A DNA stretch of 64,000 nucleotides from positions 49,597,581 through 49,661,580 of the forward strand of contig NC_087066.1 in assembly GCF_963678635.1 (NCBI RefSeq), given 5' to 3'. The position numbers were made by a program, and so were the translations under genes. This DNA comes from Symsagittifera roscoffensis (Eukaryota; Xenacoelomorpha; Acoela; Convolutidae). Shown piece by piece: positions 1 to 9,766 of this stretch (positions are counted from its first letter, which is position 1; each line of letters opens with the position of its first letter). A model generated the notes under the pieces. It saw only the letters and a program-made list of their open reading frames with translations, was not told the origin of the DNA and did not search any database.

Positions 1-148
1 TGTTGATCAGGGCGGTCAGCAACATGACTACCTCTGGGTCCTCCAGAGCAAAGTCTCGATCCATTAGCCGACGATAGATCGCATCTATCATCGGTCCTAC
101 ATATGCCTCTGCCAGGTCCATCAATTCATCCAAGTTGAAATTCTCCAT
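1..148 (-). CDS. N-terminus of SGNH gene block (B', distal duplicate), cut by window edge
   Basis: An ATG on the minus strand at 146-148 opens a frame that runs off the left edge. Its first 49 residues align with the start of the long gene at 49,683 in the plus-strand element: an acidic helical stretch, then a Y-R-R-L / Y-Q-R-L motif and a hydrophobic helix. The start is supported by the matching position of the ATG in the tandem duplicate (5,999-6,001) and in the other copies. The role of this N-terminal region is unknown. The SGNH domain would lie about 400 codons downstream, outside the window. Confidence 0.6.
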   Translation of the reverse strand, partial: MENFNLDELMDLAEAYVGPMIDAIYRRLMDRDFALEDPEVVMLLTALIN

Positions 149-553
149 ACTGTTCTTCAGATTCGATTTGATTTGATTCGATTTCAAGGTTTTGACTTAA
201 GTGAGCAATTGAATGATCAATCAGGATCTAGAAAAGAAGTTACGAATATCACACTTGTCAGTTTTTACCTTAATTTTTCATTAAAATTTATTAAAAAAAG
301 TCAGATAAGAAGATTTTCATCCTAACATTTATTAAAATCAATCGTTCTCTAAAATTTTGGAATTCGACCTAAGATTGGACATTCCAAACTTTGCATCTAT
401 TCCTAAGATCGTCATTCAGTTGTTCATGGTCACTAACCCCTTCTTACCCAGGATCTTAATAACATAACACATAACATATTATAACACACATATCACACAT
501 ATCACACATTACATACAACTAAGTCTTTAGCCTAACACCCTCTCGCACGTCAC
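149..553. other. Intergenic spacer between macro-like and SGNH reading frames (B', distal)
   Basis: AT-rich spacer with no reading frame. It carries a CA/TA-rich simple stretch at about 460-520, which on the element's coding strand reads as TG-rich. The equivalent spacer in the plus-strand element (49,208-49,682) is also TG-rich. No promoter or splice site can be assigned. Confidence 0.5.
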
Positions 554-1450
554 TCATCCTATACTTAAGTAATATTTCTTATGTAAATATACTAGTTTAT
601 TAGTATCAAAGAATATCACGTGTACAAGCGCGTACAATTACCGAGGATGCAGTCGTCCTCTCTTTGGATCGTACACTGGAAGCGAGAGCTCCTTTACGTT
701 CATTTCTACGAGGAAGTCTCTCAACCTCGTCAAGGACAAGACTAGGTTCTCTGGGTCTACGTGCTGCTTTTCCGTCGCCCTCGTCACCAAGAAGCATAGG
801 TATTTTCCCGGTATCTGTGACGCCGCCGGAGGTAAGGCCGCTACGCCCCCTACTCCTGGTCTTTGTTTCCATAGGAACTCTATGCTTTTATATTCTCTCT
901 TAAAATCTGCCGCTAACGCTGTCCTAAAACTCATGTCTGCTGTGATTGCTATCGCTCATGTTCTATTTGTGAGTATAAAATCACTGTCTGTTAGTATTAT
1001 GTTACTTGAATATTCATTTGGTAAGTTAAAATATGACTCAACTACCCTCCCTATGTCAGGTTTTTTAGGTTCTTCGCCTATTTCTGCTTCTAAGTCTCCT
1101 GTCTATCTTGCTATTCTCAGTTTTTTTATGATCAAGTTTTCAGTGTGGGTAAGTCCTACCCCCACTCCCCGGACAAAAATATCCATCGACGTCCCCGTCG
1201 ATCGCACACCGGGTATCAAATCGAGATTGGAAGCCGGAAGGAGTAGTCGCCCTTCCTGAGCAGCCCAGGAAGGATCTTCTCGTTCGGTTTTCATGTATTT
1301 TATGCTTTCACGATCTACATCTTGAATCGTGACAGTGGTCTCCTTTGGGTCCGACGTCATTTCGTTCAGCCATTCCAAGACACGCAGATTCGTCAAGTTT
1401 TGTTCATATGACTGCTGTTGCTCGTCGTCGAATTCTACCTCGGGTTTCAA
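554..1450 (-). pseudogene. Macrodomain-like C-terminal extension of pol (distal duplicate, broken)
   Basis: On the minus strand, residues from a linker containing F-V-R-G-V-G-V-G lead into the macro-like fold: an A-I-A-I-T strand, A-A-D-F-K-R-E-Y helix, G-K-Y-L-C-F-L-V-T strand and L-S-L-P-V-Y-D strand. It is the same protein as at 48,750-49,207. An in-frame TAG near 1,100 and a TAA near 635 break it; the identical stops occur in the duplicate at 6,408-7,304. Macrodomains usually bind or hydrolyse ADP-ribose. Here the two glycine-rich phosphate loops are poorly conserved, so activity is doubtful. Confidence 0.6.
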
Positions 1451-1485
1451 CCGGTCGTCGACCCACTCATCGTTGTGATCATCGA

Positions 1486-2151
1486 CTATGTTATTTCTTC
1501 TAGACCCACTACTTCTTCCACTATCTTCTTCAGATCTATCCTATCCACTACAAAGTCGTCACCGTAAGGATTATTTTTCTTTCTGGGTCTTTTCCCGTCA
1601 CTCTGACGAGTCTGCATCGTGAACGGAAGATCCGGTTCCAAATTCTTGGGAACCTCCATCTGTTCGGGATCCTGCTAATCTTCCTCTGCGTAGGGTAAGG
1701 TTTCATCATCTGCTTCGATCACCTCGTTTGGATTCAAGTCCAGTGGTGCATGTGTTCCTTCCTCTATGACTTCGTTTCCATCGTTCTTCTCCCTGTTGCC
1801 TTTCTCGTTGACCTCACAAGCAGGATCCATCATTAGATAATCCCCTTCTTCCATGTCTGCAGGTATACACCAGCCTTCTGTCGATGGATTGTATGGCTTA
1901 ATGTTCTCGTAGTGGGCGGCTCGGCCAGTATTCAGTCTATAAAAGCGTCCCTCCTGGTGCACTTCCGTAATCATGAAGGGTCCCCTCCACTTTTTTAGGA
2001 GCTTTTTCGTTCCTTTCGGTGGTATAACGATCTGAAATACCCATACGTAATCTCCCACCTTGTAAGATTTTGCACCAGCTGCTTTCTTGTCGAATTTTTT
2101 CCTCTGCCTTGCCTGTGCATGCTGATTATTTCGTCTGCATAAATCGTTCAA
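1486..2151 (-). pseudogene. Integrase C-terminal region (distal duplicate)
   Basis: Minus strand. It begins just after an in-frame TAG that separates it from the integrase core, and encodes the basic V-G-D-Y-V-W-V-F / W-R-G-P-F / R-A-A-H-Y-E-N-I-K-P pattern of the small beta-barrel domain that follows the catalytic core in Gypsy integrases. An acidic linker follows. A second stop near 1,675 is a TAG where the duplicate copy has a tryptophan codon. In the plus-strand element the same region is fused without a break to the macro-like domain. Confidence 0.75.
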
Positions 2152-2154
2152 CTC

Positions 2155-4548
2155 CTATTGACGTCTGATCACATCCCTCGCATAAACTTGTGGAGACGTT
2201 TTCTTTCCCTCATACTCCGGGTAGAAAAAGGTTAAGGGTAAAGACTTTTCGTGTCCAGTTAGCATCATGTGTGGACTAACTCCAGTGGTGGAGTGTTGCA
2301 TGCTGTTATAGGCTCCCATCACCTGTGGAAGGTATCTGCCCCAATTGGTCATGTACCTGGAACAATATACTCTCAGCATCGACACTAACGTCCTATTCTG
2401 TCTTTCCACTAAGCCATTTGTCTGTGGATGGTATGTCGTGGAGTGAGCCTGAGCAACCTGAGAGCGTCTCATAAGCTCTTTCGTAAGCTCTCCTACGAAA
2501 GCTGTTCCATTATCCGATTGAAACGTCATCGGACAACCATGTCTCGCTATCCACGTATTGACCAGGTGGTTGCATGTCTCTTCCGCCGAGGCAGTTATGC
2601 AGGGCACGGCATCTGCATACTTCGTAAAATGATCTATCATGACCAACACCTGATTATAACCACTGTCTGTCATGCATATCTTTTGGTGATCTATCTGCAC
2701 CACCTCGTTGAATTCAGACGACTCGATCGATTGTAAAGGAAATCGCAACTTCCTTGGATCCTTGACCTGTTGGCATGACAGACATGCTGTTACCCACTTC
2801 TCGCATGCCTTTTTCATTCCAGGCCACTCGAAGCGCTTCAGGATCCTCTGATATACTTTGTCAATCCCCTGATGGCCCATCTGATCATGCGACCTGAATA
2901 GTAGTTCTGTCTGATAGAGTTGCGGCAGCACTATCGCGTTATACTTGTATAGGACTCTGTCTTCTTCTCTTCTTTTGCAAGCCACAATCCCGTCCTTGTT
3001 CAAATATAACCTCCCTTCCTTCTGCATGAAGTACTGTCTCAGGATACGATAACTATCTTCCTCGAGGTCCCCTTTATCCGGAGAACTTTTTTCGATCCAC
3101 CTTTTCAGGTTGCTTGTCATGCGATCATTTCTCTGCGCCCTTAGAAGATCCGAGAGTCTGTATCTCGCCTTCAAGTACGTCTTCATGACCCTCATCTGAC
3201 TATTCAGCTCATTGTCTTCTTCCACTACTCTCGGTGTCACCTTGGTGAACGACCCCTCCTTCGTCGCATCCACCACTTCAACCATCGACTCAAGGATATC
3301 TTTTATCGCTGGCCACACAGCATTCTCTGCCGTTGTAGGATCTCTGAGTCTGCTCAGAAAACCTCCACTGTGTAGATGGTCATTGATGCCAGCAAAAACG
3401 ATCGTAATTGGGTTCATGTCCGTCTGTCTTTGTACCCCCATAGCCAGAGATACTGATTGCTGTAGGTCCAGATCGACCGCTGCCAACATTATGACGTCCG
3501 GCCAAAACAGAGACTTGGAAGTGTACACGAACTCTGAATTCGCTACTATCATGATCTTGGCCTTCCTTATTTCTGCTTTGTCATAGGCGGCGAAGATGGT
3601 CTCATCTTTCTTTATCGCTTTCAATCCGCCGTATCTTTGGACATCACCATCTTGACCCACTAGTTTCGTGTATGTTCTTTCCTTCACATGACCTGGGGGT
3701 GAGCTCACTTGCCTGAACATCTTCACATGTTGTCCGATCGGCGCCCTTGCTACCAAAAATCTTCCAGGTCTCTCTTCTCGATTCCCTTCATCATGATTCA
3801 ACCTCACATCCTGCAATGGTCTTGCGTTCACTGGTCCCATTGTGTTATTAGAGGGCAGTCCCTCTAGTTCAGCAAATCTCATGGCCGTCGTGGAACTGAA
3901 GTTTATGCTTGCGGCTATCAACCAGTCTACGCCTGTTATCGAGTACAGTCTGCTGACGGATAGCCTCGCTCCATTCAGCATCCTCCTTGCATCTTCGATG
4001 AAGCTCACCCTCTGGAGATCCAGCTTCATTAGTTCATCTTTGTATACATGCCTGGGAGATGGTATGGGCCTTGACCACATCAACGATCCTCTGCCCGGGC
4101 GTCTCTCCTCTCGACTGGTACTTGTCGTCCGCGATCTCGTGTCCGATCTAGACGTGCTGGCTGCCTCTTCGATTGGGTTAACAGTTCCTAGTCTTCTCCG
4201 AGGATGAATGGTCCTCCTTACCGGTGCTTCTCCCAATCGATCTTGAACATCCGTCCTTTGACCTGGTTCGCTGGAGCTCTGCTGTCTATTATTCGTGACG
4301 GCCGGGACCGTCCCCAAGCGTGATTCCAGGCTAGGAGGCACAAAGGTGGTAATCACCGTTTCGCTCGATGCTCCTTCTTCCCTCAGCACTCCTGTGTCAA
4401 AGAGTTCTACCTCCAACTCATCCAATCGCTCTTGGAAGACTCTGTTCAGCCAAGCCTGTCCTTCTATACTATCGAAGTGGATGCCGTCCGTGGTCAGCCT
4501 GGCCTGATCCATTGCTCTCAGCTCATGTTCGATGTCCATGAGGATCAT
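2155..4548 (-). CDS. Chimeric frame: end of SGNH domain plus SGNH-like domain fused to integrase
   Basis: This 797-codon minus-strand frame is a rearrangement product. About the first 440 residues belong to the SGNH gene block: the D-G-I-H catalytic block near residue 21, a proline/serine/arginine-rich linker, and a second SGNH-like region with G-I-N-D-H. At about position 3,210 the frame passes directly into integrase: the H-x4-H and C-x2-C zinc motif, then the D, D, E catalytic residues (Q-I-D-H, S-D-N-G, L-V-E-R) with 35 residues between the last two. The junction coincides exactly with the edge of the tandem duplication, so the fusion is best explained as an in-frame duplication breakpoint, not a designed protein. 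Confidence 0.8.
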   Translation of the reverse strand: MILMDIEHELRAMDQARLTTDGIHFDSIEGQAWLNRVFQERLDELEVELFDTGVLREEGASSETVITTFVPPSLESRLGTVPAVTNNRQQSSSEPGQRTDVQDRLGEAPVRRTIHPRRRLGTVNPIEEAASTSRSDTRSRTTSTSREERRPGRGSLMWSRPIPSPRHVYKDELMKLDLQRVSFIEDARRMLNGARLSVSRLYSITGVDWLIAASINFSSTTAMRFAELEGLPSNNTMGPVNARPLQDVRLNHDEGNREERPGRFLVARAPIGQHVKMFRQVSSPPGHVKERTYTKLVGQDGDVQRYGGLKAIKKDETIFAAYDKAEIRKAKIMIVANSEFVYTSKSLFWPDVIMLAAVDLDLQQSVSLAMGVQRQTDMNPITIVFAGINDHLHSGGFLSRLRDPTTAENAVWPAIKDILESMVEVVDATKEGSFTKVTPRVVEEDNELNSQMRVMKTYLKARYRLSDLLRAQRNDRMTSNLKRWIEKSSPDKGDLEEDSYRILRQYFMQKEGRLYLNKDGIVACKRREEDRVLYKYNAIVLPQLYQTELLFRSHDQMGHQGIDKVYQRILKRFEWPGMKKACEKWVTACLSCQQVKDPRKLRFPLQSIESSEFNEVVQIDHQKICMTDSGYNQVLVMIDHFTKYADAVPCITASAEETCNHLVNTWIARHGCPMTFQSDNGTAFVGELTKELMRRSQVAQAHSTTYHPQTNGLVERQNRTLVSMLRVYCSRYMTNWGRYLPQVMGAYNSMQHSTTGVSPHMMLTGHEKSLPLTFFYPEYEGKKTSPQVYARDVIRRQ

Positions 4549-4864
4549 CCTTCCTAAACAAGCACAGCATCATCGATTCCCATAGTGCTTCCTTCTCATC
4601 CGAACTTCTCGAGATGTTGTTCGTTCCAACCTGGATCATCACACTGGGGATCCTCCCTGGATTCATTAGTTCCACCATCCGATATAACTGGGCTATAGTC
4701 GCTCCTCCGAAGGCCATCACCGTGGTGACCCAAGAGGTCCTCAAATTCGATAGTACTCTGACCAGGCTGTCTCCCAGTATCAGATGTGATGTCCCCAGTG
4801 GCGGTTGTTGCAGGTTCACTGCCGGGTTCCAAGTCGCTCGATTGAAGCATGCTCTCAGATCTGT
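4523..4864 (-). pseudogene. SGNH hydrolase domain, catalytic blocks I-III (B')
   Basis: Minus-strand frame with G-D-S-L-V-R (block I, nucleophile serine), G-G-A-T (block II) and V-G-T-N-N (block III) in the correct order and spacing for SGNH/GDSL hydrolases. The last block (D-G-I-H) lies in another frame starting at 4,548. Compared with 50,892-51,338 roughly 30 residues between blocks III and V are missing, so this copy is both frameshifted and deleted. Confidence 0.75.
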
Positions 4865-5797
4865 CTACAGAACTCCCGTGAAGTTATATCTCAACTGATT
4901 GTTCTTTTGTATGTCTTTTACACGCGACACTTTCTTCGCTGGCATCTGTATTCTTCTTTCTGGGGCCTTAGAGCTCCTCATTAGTAGCGTTACGTCGCTT
5001 CTTCCCTGTCTGATCACGGTCTGGGAGAGTCGTACTCTGCCCGTGTCATCGATCGTTCCATAGGGTGCAGTCAGCCCGGAACCTGGCGCATTCTTGTTGG
5101 CGGCCAGTCGTCCAGCTGTCTCTATCAGCTTCCTCACCGTTTTTTCCACGACGGGGTCACCCAAAGTGTCACTAGGGTCCGGGATTGTCACTCGATCTGT
5201 TGCTGTCGGGAGCCGTGTCTCCGTTGTCTGACTCATTTCTCGAGGCGTCAAGAGCTCCATCGGGGACTGCCCACGAGGAATACTCCTTGCAGGTATCGCT
5301 TTTTCCAATGCCGTTGTCAACGCCATCCGTTCCGATCGCTCCTTGTAGTCCTGCCTCAAGCGCTTAATTTCTTGACCCTGCTTTTTGTTGCAGTCTTCGA
5401 ACAATCTTTTCCAGATGTCTCTATCGTCCTCCGCAATGAGCATGGTCTTAGTCACCTCGTCCAGCTCCTTTTTCGTTCTTTCCAGTTCGTCTTTTATCCC
5501 ATCCAGATCTTGCATGGTTTGGTTCGTCTGAACCCTCTGTTCCACTTTCGCCCTCTTTGGTGGCACAGCTGCTCTCAGTGGTGAACCAGACGAGGCAGCC
5601 TCGCTGTTCATCTCCTGATGCATTCTCGTCAGCCCAGGTTTGGGCTCGGAGGGCATAGGCATTTCACCTGGTTGGTAAGTCCTAGAACTTCCCAATCCAG
5701 GCTCATTCGCCAAGTCACTCCCTGAGAGAGCCCCGTTTCTCAGTCCCGAGTACTCCCCTGAGAGCCCTGAGAGCCCCGAGTACTCCCCTCTCTCCAT
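4865..5797 (-). CDS. N-terminal coiled-coil part of SGNH gene block (B')
   Basis: A 310-codon minus-strand frame. It begins with a short in-frame repeat rich in Gly-Glu-Tyr-Ser-Gly-Leu (DNA repeat at about 5,735-5,795), followed by a basic nuclear-signal-like P-P-K-R-A-K patch. A predicted coiled coil rich in E, K, L and D follows at about residues 85-150, then a disordered Thr/Pro/Arg-rich tail. The order matches residues 90-390 of the gene at 49,683. A frameshift separates it from the SGNH blocks at 4,523-4,864. Function unknown; the coiled coil suggests self-association. Confidence 0.65.
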   Translation of the reverse strand: MERGEYSGLSGLSGEYSGLRNGALSGSDLANEPGLGSSRTYQPGEMPMPSEPKPGLTRMHQEMNSEAASSGSPLRAAVPPKRAKVEQRVQTNQTMQDLDGIKDELERTKKELDEVTKTMLIAEDDRDIWKRLFEDCNKKQGQEIKRLRQDYKERSERMALTTALEKAIPARSIPRGQSPMELLTPREMSQTTETRLPTATDRVTIPDPSDTLGDPVVEKTVRKLIETAGRLAANKNAPGSGLTAPYGTIDDTGRVRLSQTVIRQGRSDVTLLMRSSKAPERRIQMPAKKVSRVKDIQKNNQLRYNFTGVL

Positions 5798-6001
5798 ATG
5801 CTGCCATCAACAGCACTTCCGTGGGGCGGTCCCCACGGTTGTCATACCCCAAGATGTTGATCAGGCGGTCAGCAACATGACTACCTCTGGGTCCTCCAGA
5901 GCAAAGTCTCGATCCATTAGCCGACGATAGATCGCATCTATCATCGGTCCTACATATGCCTCTGCCAGGTCCATCAATTCATCCAAGTTGAAATTCTCCA
6001 T
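5798..6001 (-). pseudogene. Start of SGNH gene block (B', proximal copy), frameshifted
   Basis: The ATG at 5,999-6,001 (minus) corresponds to that at 146-148 and to 49,683. Relative to position 11 of the window one G is missing near 5,865, so the frame is lost after about 45 codons and the continuation lies in the frame at 4,865-5,797. Confidence 0.6.
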
Positions 6002-6407
6002 ACTGTTCTTCAGATTCGATTTGATTTGATTCGATTTCAAGGTTTTGACTCAAGTGAGCAATTAAATGATCAATCAGGATCTAGAAAAGAAGTTACGAAT
6101 ATCACACTTGTCAGTTTTTACCTTAATTTCTCATTAAAACTTATTTAAAAACAGTCAGATAAGAAGATTTTTATCCTAACATTCATTAAAATCAATCGGT
6201 CTCTAAAATTTTGGAATTCGACCTAAGATTGGACATTCCAAACTTTGCATCTATTCCTAAGATCGTCATTCAGTTGTTCATGGCCACTAACCCCTTCTTA
6301 CCCAGGATCTTAATAACATAACACATAACATATTATAACACACATATCACACATATCACACATTACATACAACTTAGTCTTTAGCCTAACACCCTCTCGC
6401 ACGTCAC
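6002..6407. other. Spacer between macro-like and SGNH reading frames (B', proximal)
   Basis: Duplicate of 149-553. AT-rich, with the same CA/TA-rich simple stretch at about 6,310-6,370. No gene seen. Confidence 0.5.
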
Positions 6408-7304
6408 TCAGCCTATACTTAAGTAATATTTCTTATGTAAATATACTAGTTTATTAGTATCAAAGAACATCACGTGTACAAGCGCGTACAATTACCGAGG
6501 ATGCAGTCGTCCTCTCTTTGGATCGTACACTGGAAGCGAGAGCTCCTTTACGTTCATTTCTACGAGGAAGTCTCTCAACCTCGTCAAGAACAAGACTAGG
6601 TTCTCTGGGTCTACGTGCTGCTTCTCCGTCGCCCTCGTCACCAAGAAGCATAGGTATTTTCCCGGTATCTGTGACGCCGCCGGAGGTAAGGCCGCTACGC
6701 CCCCTACTCCTGGTCTTTGTTTCCATAGGAACTCTATGTTTTTATATTCTCTCTTAAAATCTGCCGCTAACGCTGTCCTAAAACTCATGTCTGCTGTGAT
6801 TGCTATCGCACATGTTCTATTTGTGAGTATAAAATCACTGTCTGTTAGTATTATGTTACTTGAATATTCATTTGGTAAGTTAAAATATGACTCAACTACC
6901 CTCCCTATGTCAGGTTTTTTAGGTTCTTCGCCTATTTCTGCTTCTAAGTCTCCTGTCTATCTTGCTATTCTCAGTTTTTTTATGATCAAGTTTTCAGTGT
7001 GGGTAAGTCCTACCCCCACTCCCCGGACAAAAATATCCATCGACGTCCCCGTCGATCGCACACCGGGTATCAAATCGAGATTGGAAGCCGGAAGGAGTAG
7101 TCGCCCTTCCTGAGCAGCCCAGAAAGGATCTTCTCGTTCGGTTTTCATGTATTTTATGCTTTCACGATCTACATCTTGAATCGTGACAGTGGTCTCCTTT
7201 GGGTCCGACGTCATTTCGTTCAGCCATTCCAAGACACGCAGATTCGTCAAGTTTTGTTCATATGACTGCTGTTGCTCGTCGTCGAATTCTACCTCGGGTT
7301 TCAA
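6408..7304 (-). pseudogene. Macrodomain-like C-terminal extension of pol (proximal copy, broken)
   Basis: Same as 554-1,450: linker with the highly conserved D-I-F-V-R-G-V-G-V-G block, an in-frame TAG near 6,955, the macro-like core, and a TAA near 6,490 shortly before the C-terminal strand-helix-strand. In the plus-strand element neither stop is present and the protein continues from integrase without a break. The core aligns by eye with the TARG1/OARD1 type of macrodomain: a K-Y-L-C-F-L-V-T strand, a long helix with L-T-R-L-R-D-F-L, then S-L-P-V-Y. Confidence 0.6.
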
Positions 7305-7339
7305 CCGGTCGTCGACCCACTCATCGTTGTGATCATCGA

Positions 7340-8005
7340 CTATGTTATTTCTTCTAGACCCACTACTTCTTCCACTATCTTCTTCAGATCTATCCTATCC
7401 ACTACAAAGTCGTCACCGTAAGGATTATTTTTCTTTCTGGGTCTTTTCCCGTCACTCTGACGAGTCTGCATCGTGAACGGAAGATCCGGTTCCAAATTCT
7501 TGGGAACCTCCATCTGTTCGGGATCCTGCCAATCTTCCTCTGCGTAGGGTAAGGTTTCATCATCTGCTTCGATCACCTCGTTTGGATTCAAGTCCAGTGG
7601 TGCATGTGTTCCTTCCTCTATGACTTCGTTTCCATCGTTCTTCTCCCTGGTGCCTTTCTCGTTGACCTCACAAGCAGGATCCATCATTAGATAATCCCCT
7701 TCTTCCATGTCTGCAGGTATACACCAGCCTTCTGTCGATGGATTGTATGGCTTAATGTTCTCGTAGTGGGCGGCTCGGCCAGTATTCAGTCTATAAAAGC
7801 GTCCCTCCTGGTGCACTTCCGTAATCATGAAGGGTCCCCTCCACTTTTTTAGGAGCTTTTTCGTTCCTTTCGGTGGTATAACGATCTGAAATACCCATAC
7901 GTAATCTCCCACCTTGTAAGATTTTGCACCAGCTGCTTTCTTGTCGAATTTTTTCCTCTGCCTTGCATGTGCATGCTGATTATTTCGTCTGCATAAATCG
8001 TTCAA
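7340..8005 (-). CDS. Integrase C-terminal domain and acidic linker (B')
   Basis: 221 codons, minus strand. Residues about 25-85 form the Gypsy integrase C-terminal beta-barrel (V-G-D-Y-V-W-V-F, K-K-W-R-G-P-F, Y-R-L-N-T-G-R-A-A-H-Y), which binds DNA non-specifically in known integrases. An acidic linker then leads toward the macro-like part. A single TAG at 8,006-8,008 separates it from the core; the plus-strand relative has a glutamine codon there. Both duplicates share the stop. Confidence 0.8.
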   Translation of the reverse strand: MNDLCRRNNQHAHARQRKKFDKKAAGAKSYKVGDYVWVFQIVIPPKGTKKLLKKWRGPFMITEVHQEGRFYRLNTGRAAHYENIKPYNPSTEGWCIPADMEEGDYLMMDPACEVNEKGTREKNDGNEVIEEGTHAPLDLNPNEVIEADDETLPYAEEDWQDPEQMEVPKNLEPDLPFTMQTRQSDGKRPRKKNNPYGDDFVVDRIDLKKIVEEVVGLEEIT

Positions 8006-8008
8006 CTC

Positions 8009-9685
8009 CTATTGACGTCTGATCACATCCCTCACATAAACTTGTGGAGACGTTTTCTTTCCCTCATACTCCGGGTAGAAAAAGGTTAAGGGTAAAGACT
8101 TTTCGTGTCCAGTTAGCATCATGTGTGGACTAACTCCAGTGGTGGAGTGTTGCGTGCTGTTATAGGCTCCCATCACCTGTGGAAGGTATCTGCCCCAATT
8201 GGTCATGTACCTGGAACAATATACTCTCAGCATCGACACTAACGTCCTATTCTGTCTTTCCACTAAGCCATTTGTCTGTGGATGGTATGTCGTGGAGTGA
8301 GCCTGAGCAACCTGAGAGCGTCTCATAAGCTCTTTCGTAAGCTCTCCTACGAAAGCTGTTCCATTATCCGATTGAAACGTCATCGGACAACCATGTCTCG
8401 CTATCCACGTATTGACCAGGTGGTCGCATGTCTCTTCCGCCGAGGCAGTTATGCAGGGCACGGCCTCTGCATACTTCGTAAAATGATCTATCATGACCAA
8501 CACCTGATTATAACCACTGTCTGTCATGCATATCTTTTGGTGATCTATCTGCACCACCTCGTTGAATTCAGACGACTCGATCGATTGTAAAGGAAATCGC
8601 AACTTCCTTGGATCCATGACCTGTTGGCATGACAGACATGCTGTTACCCACTTCTCGCATGCCTTTTTCATTCCAGGCCACTCGAAGCGCTTCAGGATCC
8701 TCTGATATACTTTGTCAATCCCCTGATGGCCCATCTGATCATGCGACCTGAATAGTAGTTCTGTCTGATAGAGTTGCGGCAGCACTATCGCGTTATACTT
8801 GTATAGGACTCTGTCTTCTTCTCTTCTTTTGCAAGCCACAATCCCGTCCTTGTTCAAATATAACCTCCCTTCCTTCTGCATGAAGTACTGTCTCAGGATA
8901 CGATAACTATCTTCCTCGAGGTCCCCTTTATCCGGAGAACTTTTCTCGATCCACCTTTTCAGGTTGCTTGTCATGCGATCATTTCTCTGCGCCCTTAGAA
9001 GATCCGAGAGTCTGTATCTCGCCTTCAAGTACGTCTTCATGACCCTCATCTGACTATTCAGCTCATTGGGCTGGTGTGTGTCTTCTTCCATCTTAACGCA
9101 CCAAATCTTCACCAGCGGCTGTTTTTCTTGGTTGAACGGCTGAAGATCGGTCCTGAATACCTCTTTATGTGGCAACAGACTTATCGAACGTTTCGATACC
9201 GCTATTGTCTCCAAATCATCCGCTGCGTTGTCAAAGACTCTTTCGCTTGGTATAAGGTAGCGATCACTGTCAGGATCCTGGTACACCTCTTTGTCCAGAT
9301 CCCTTGCACGAGTTTCCACTAGTAGTGTGTGGATCGCTAGTTCGGACAGTTCTGATCCCGAGCTCGAGTTCCTGTCTGAATAGGTGTCAATTCCTGATTT
9401 TCGGGAATTTTCATCTATTGAAGAGGTTGTGATGGAGTCGTCAGGCTCCTCCAGACCATGTCTGTGCCTTCTTCGCATCCATCTGAACTCCCCGGACAAA
9501 ACCTTGTTCGCCAGGTCCTGTTTCTCATCATGAACTTTTTCATCTATCTCAGACTCCCCGGACAAACTTTCTTGTCCCGGGTGTTGATCTTGTGCTCGCT
9601 GGCTCTTTCCATCGTTCGTCTCCCCGGACAAACAATCTTGCAGCAGGTTTTGTTCTACCTTCTCACCTTCTTTATCCTGGTCCAC
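8009..9685 (-). CDS. RNase H-integrase linker and integrase core (B')
   Basis: 558 codons, minus strand. Residues 1-210 form a polar linker carrying three L-S-G-E repeats, each encoded by the DNA motif GTCCGGGGAG. Next comes the H-x4-H / C-x2-C zinc-binding domain (S-H-D-Q-M-G-H and C-L-S-C-Q-Q). The catalytic core follows, with Asp in Q-I-D-H, Asp in Q-S-D-N-G and Glu in L-V-E-R, 35 residues between the second and third, which is the D,D35E signature of retroviral/Gypsy integrases. It joins element cDNA to host DNA. This is the most intact integrase core in the window. Confidence 0.9.
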   Translation of the reverse strand: MDQDKEGEKVEQNLLQDCLSGETNDGKSQRAQDQHPGQESLSGESEIDEKVHDEKQDLANKVLSGEFRWMRRRHRHGLEEPDDSITTSSIDENSRKSGIDTYSDRNSSSGSELSELAIHTLLVETRARDLDKEVYQDPDSDRYLIPSERVFDNAADDLETIAVSKRSISLLPHKEVFRTDLQPFNQEKQPLVKIWCVKMEEDTHQPNELNSQMRVMKTYLKARYRLSDLLRAQRNDRMTSNLKRWIEKSSPDKGDLEEDSYRILRQYFMQKEGRLYLNKDGIVACKRREEDRVLYKYNAIVLPQLYQTELLFRSHDQMGHQGIDKVYQRILKRFEWPGMKKACEKWVTACLSCQQVMDPRKLRFPLQSIESSEFNEVVQIDHQKICMTDSGYNQVLVMIDHFTKYAEAVPCITASAEETCDHLVNTWIARHGCPMTFQSDNGTAFVGELTKELMRRSQVAQAHSTTYHPQTNGLVERQNRTLVSMLRVYCSRYMTNWGRYLPQVMGAYNSTQHSTTGVSPHMMLTGHEKSLPLTFFYPEYEGKKTSPQVYVRDVIRRQ

Positions 9686-9766
9686 AAAGGTAACGGTTTT
9701 CCTTTGCGTACTGCTTCCCTGTTCTTTCCGTCCGTAAGAAGTACTGGTTAAAACCTCGTGTGGTAT

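Larger units (their letters stand above)
1..3214. repeat. Distal copy of 3.2-kb tandem duplicated block
   Basis: This stretch matches 5,855-9,068 almost base for base, with an offset of about 5,853-5,855. It contains the integrase, macro and SGNH-start region on the minus strand. The right boundary of similarity is sharp: after the shared bases ending near 3,214/9,068 the two copies diverge, one entering SGNH-gene sequence and the other the RNase H-integrase linker. Few differences separate the copies, so the duplication is younger than the decay of the genes, whose stops are shared. Confidence 0.9.
5855..9068. repeat. Proximal copy of 3.2-kb tandem duplicated block
   Basis: Near-identical to 1-3,214. 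Together with 3,215-5,854 it makes a tandem unit of about 5.85 kb. Shared stops in the macro and integrase reading frames show that the gene decay came first. Confidence 0.9.
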
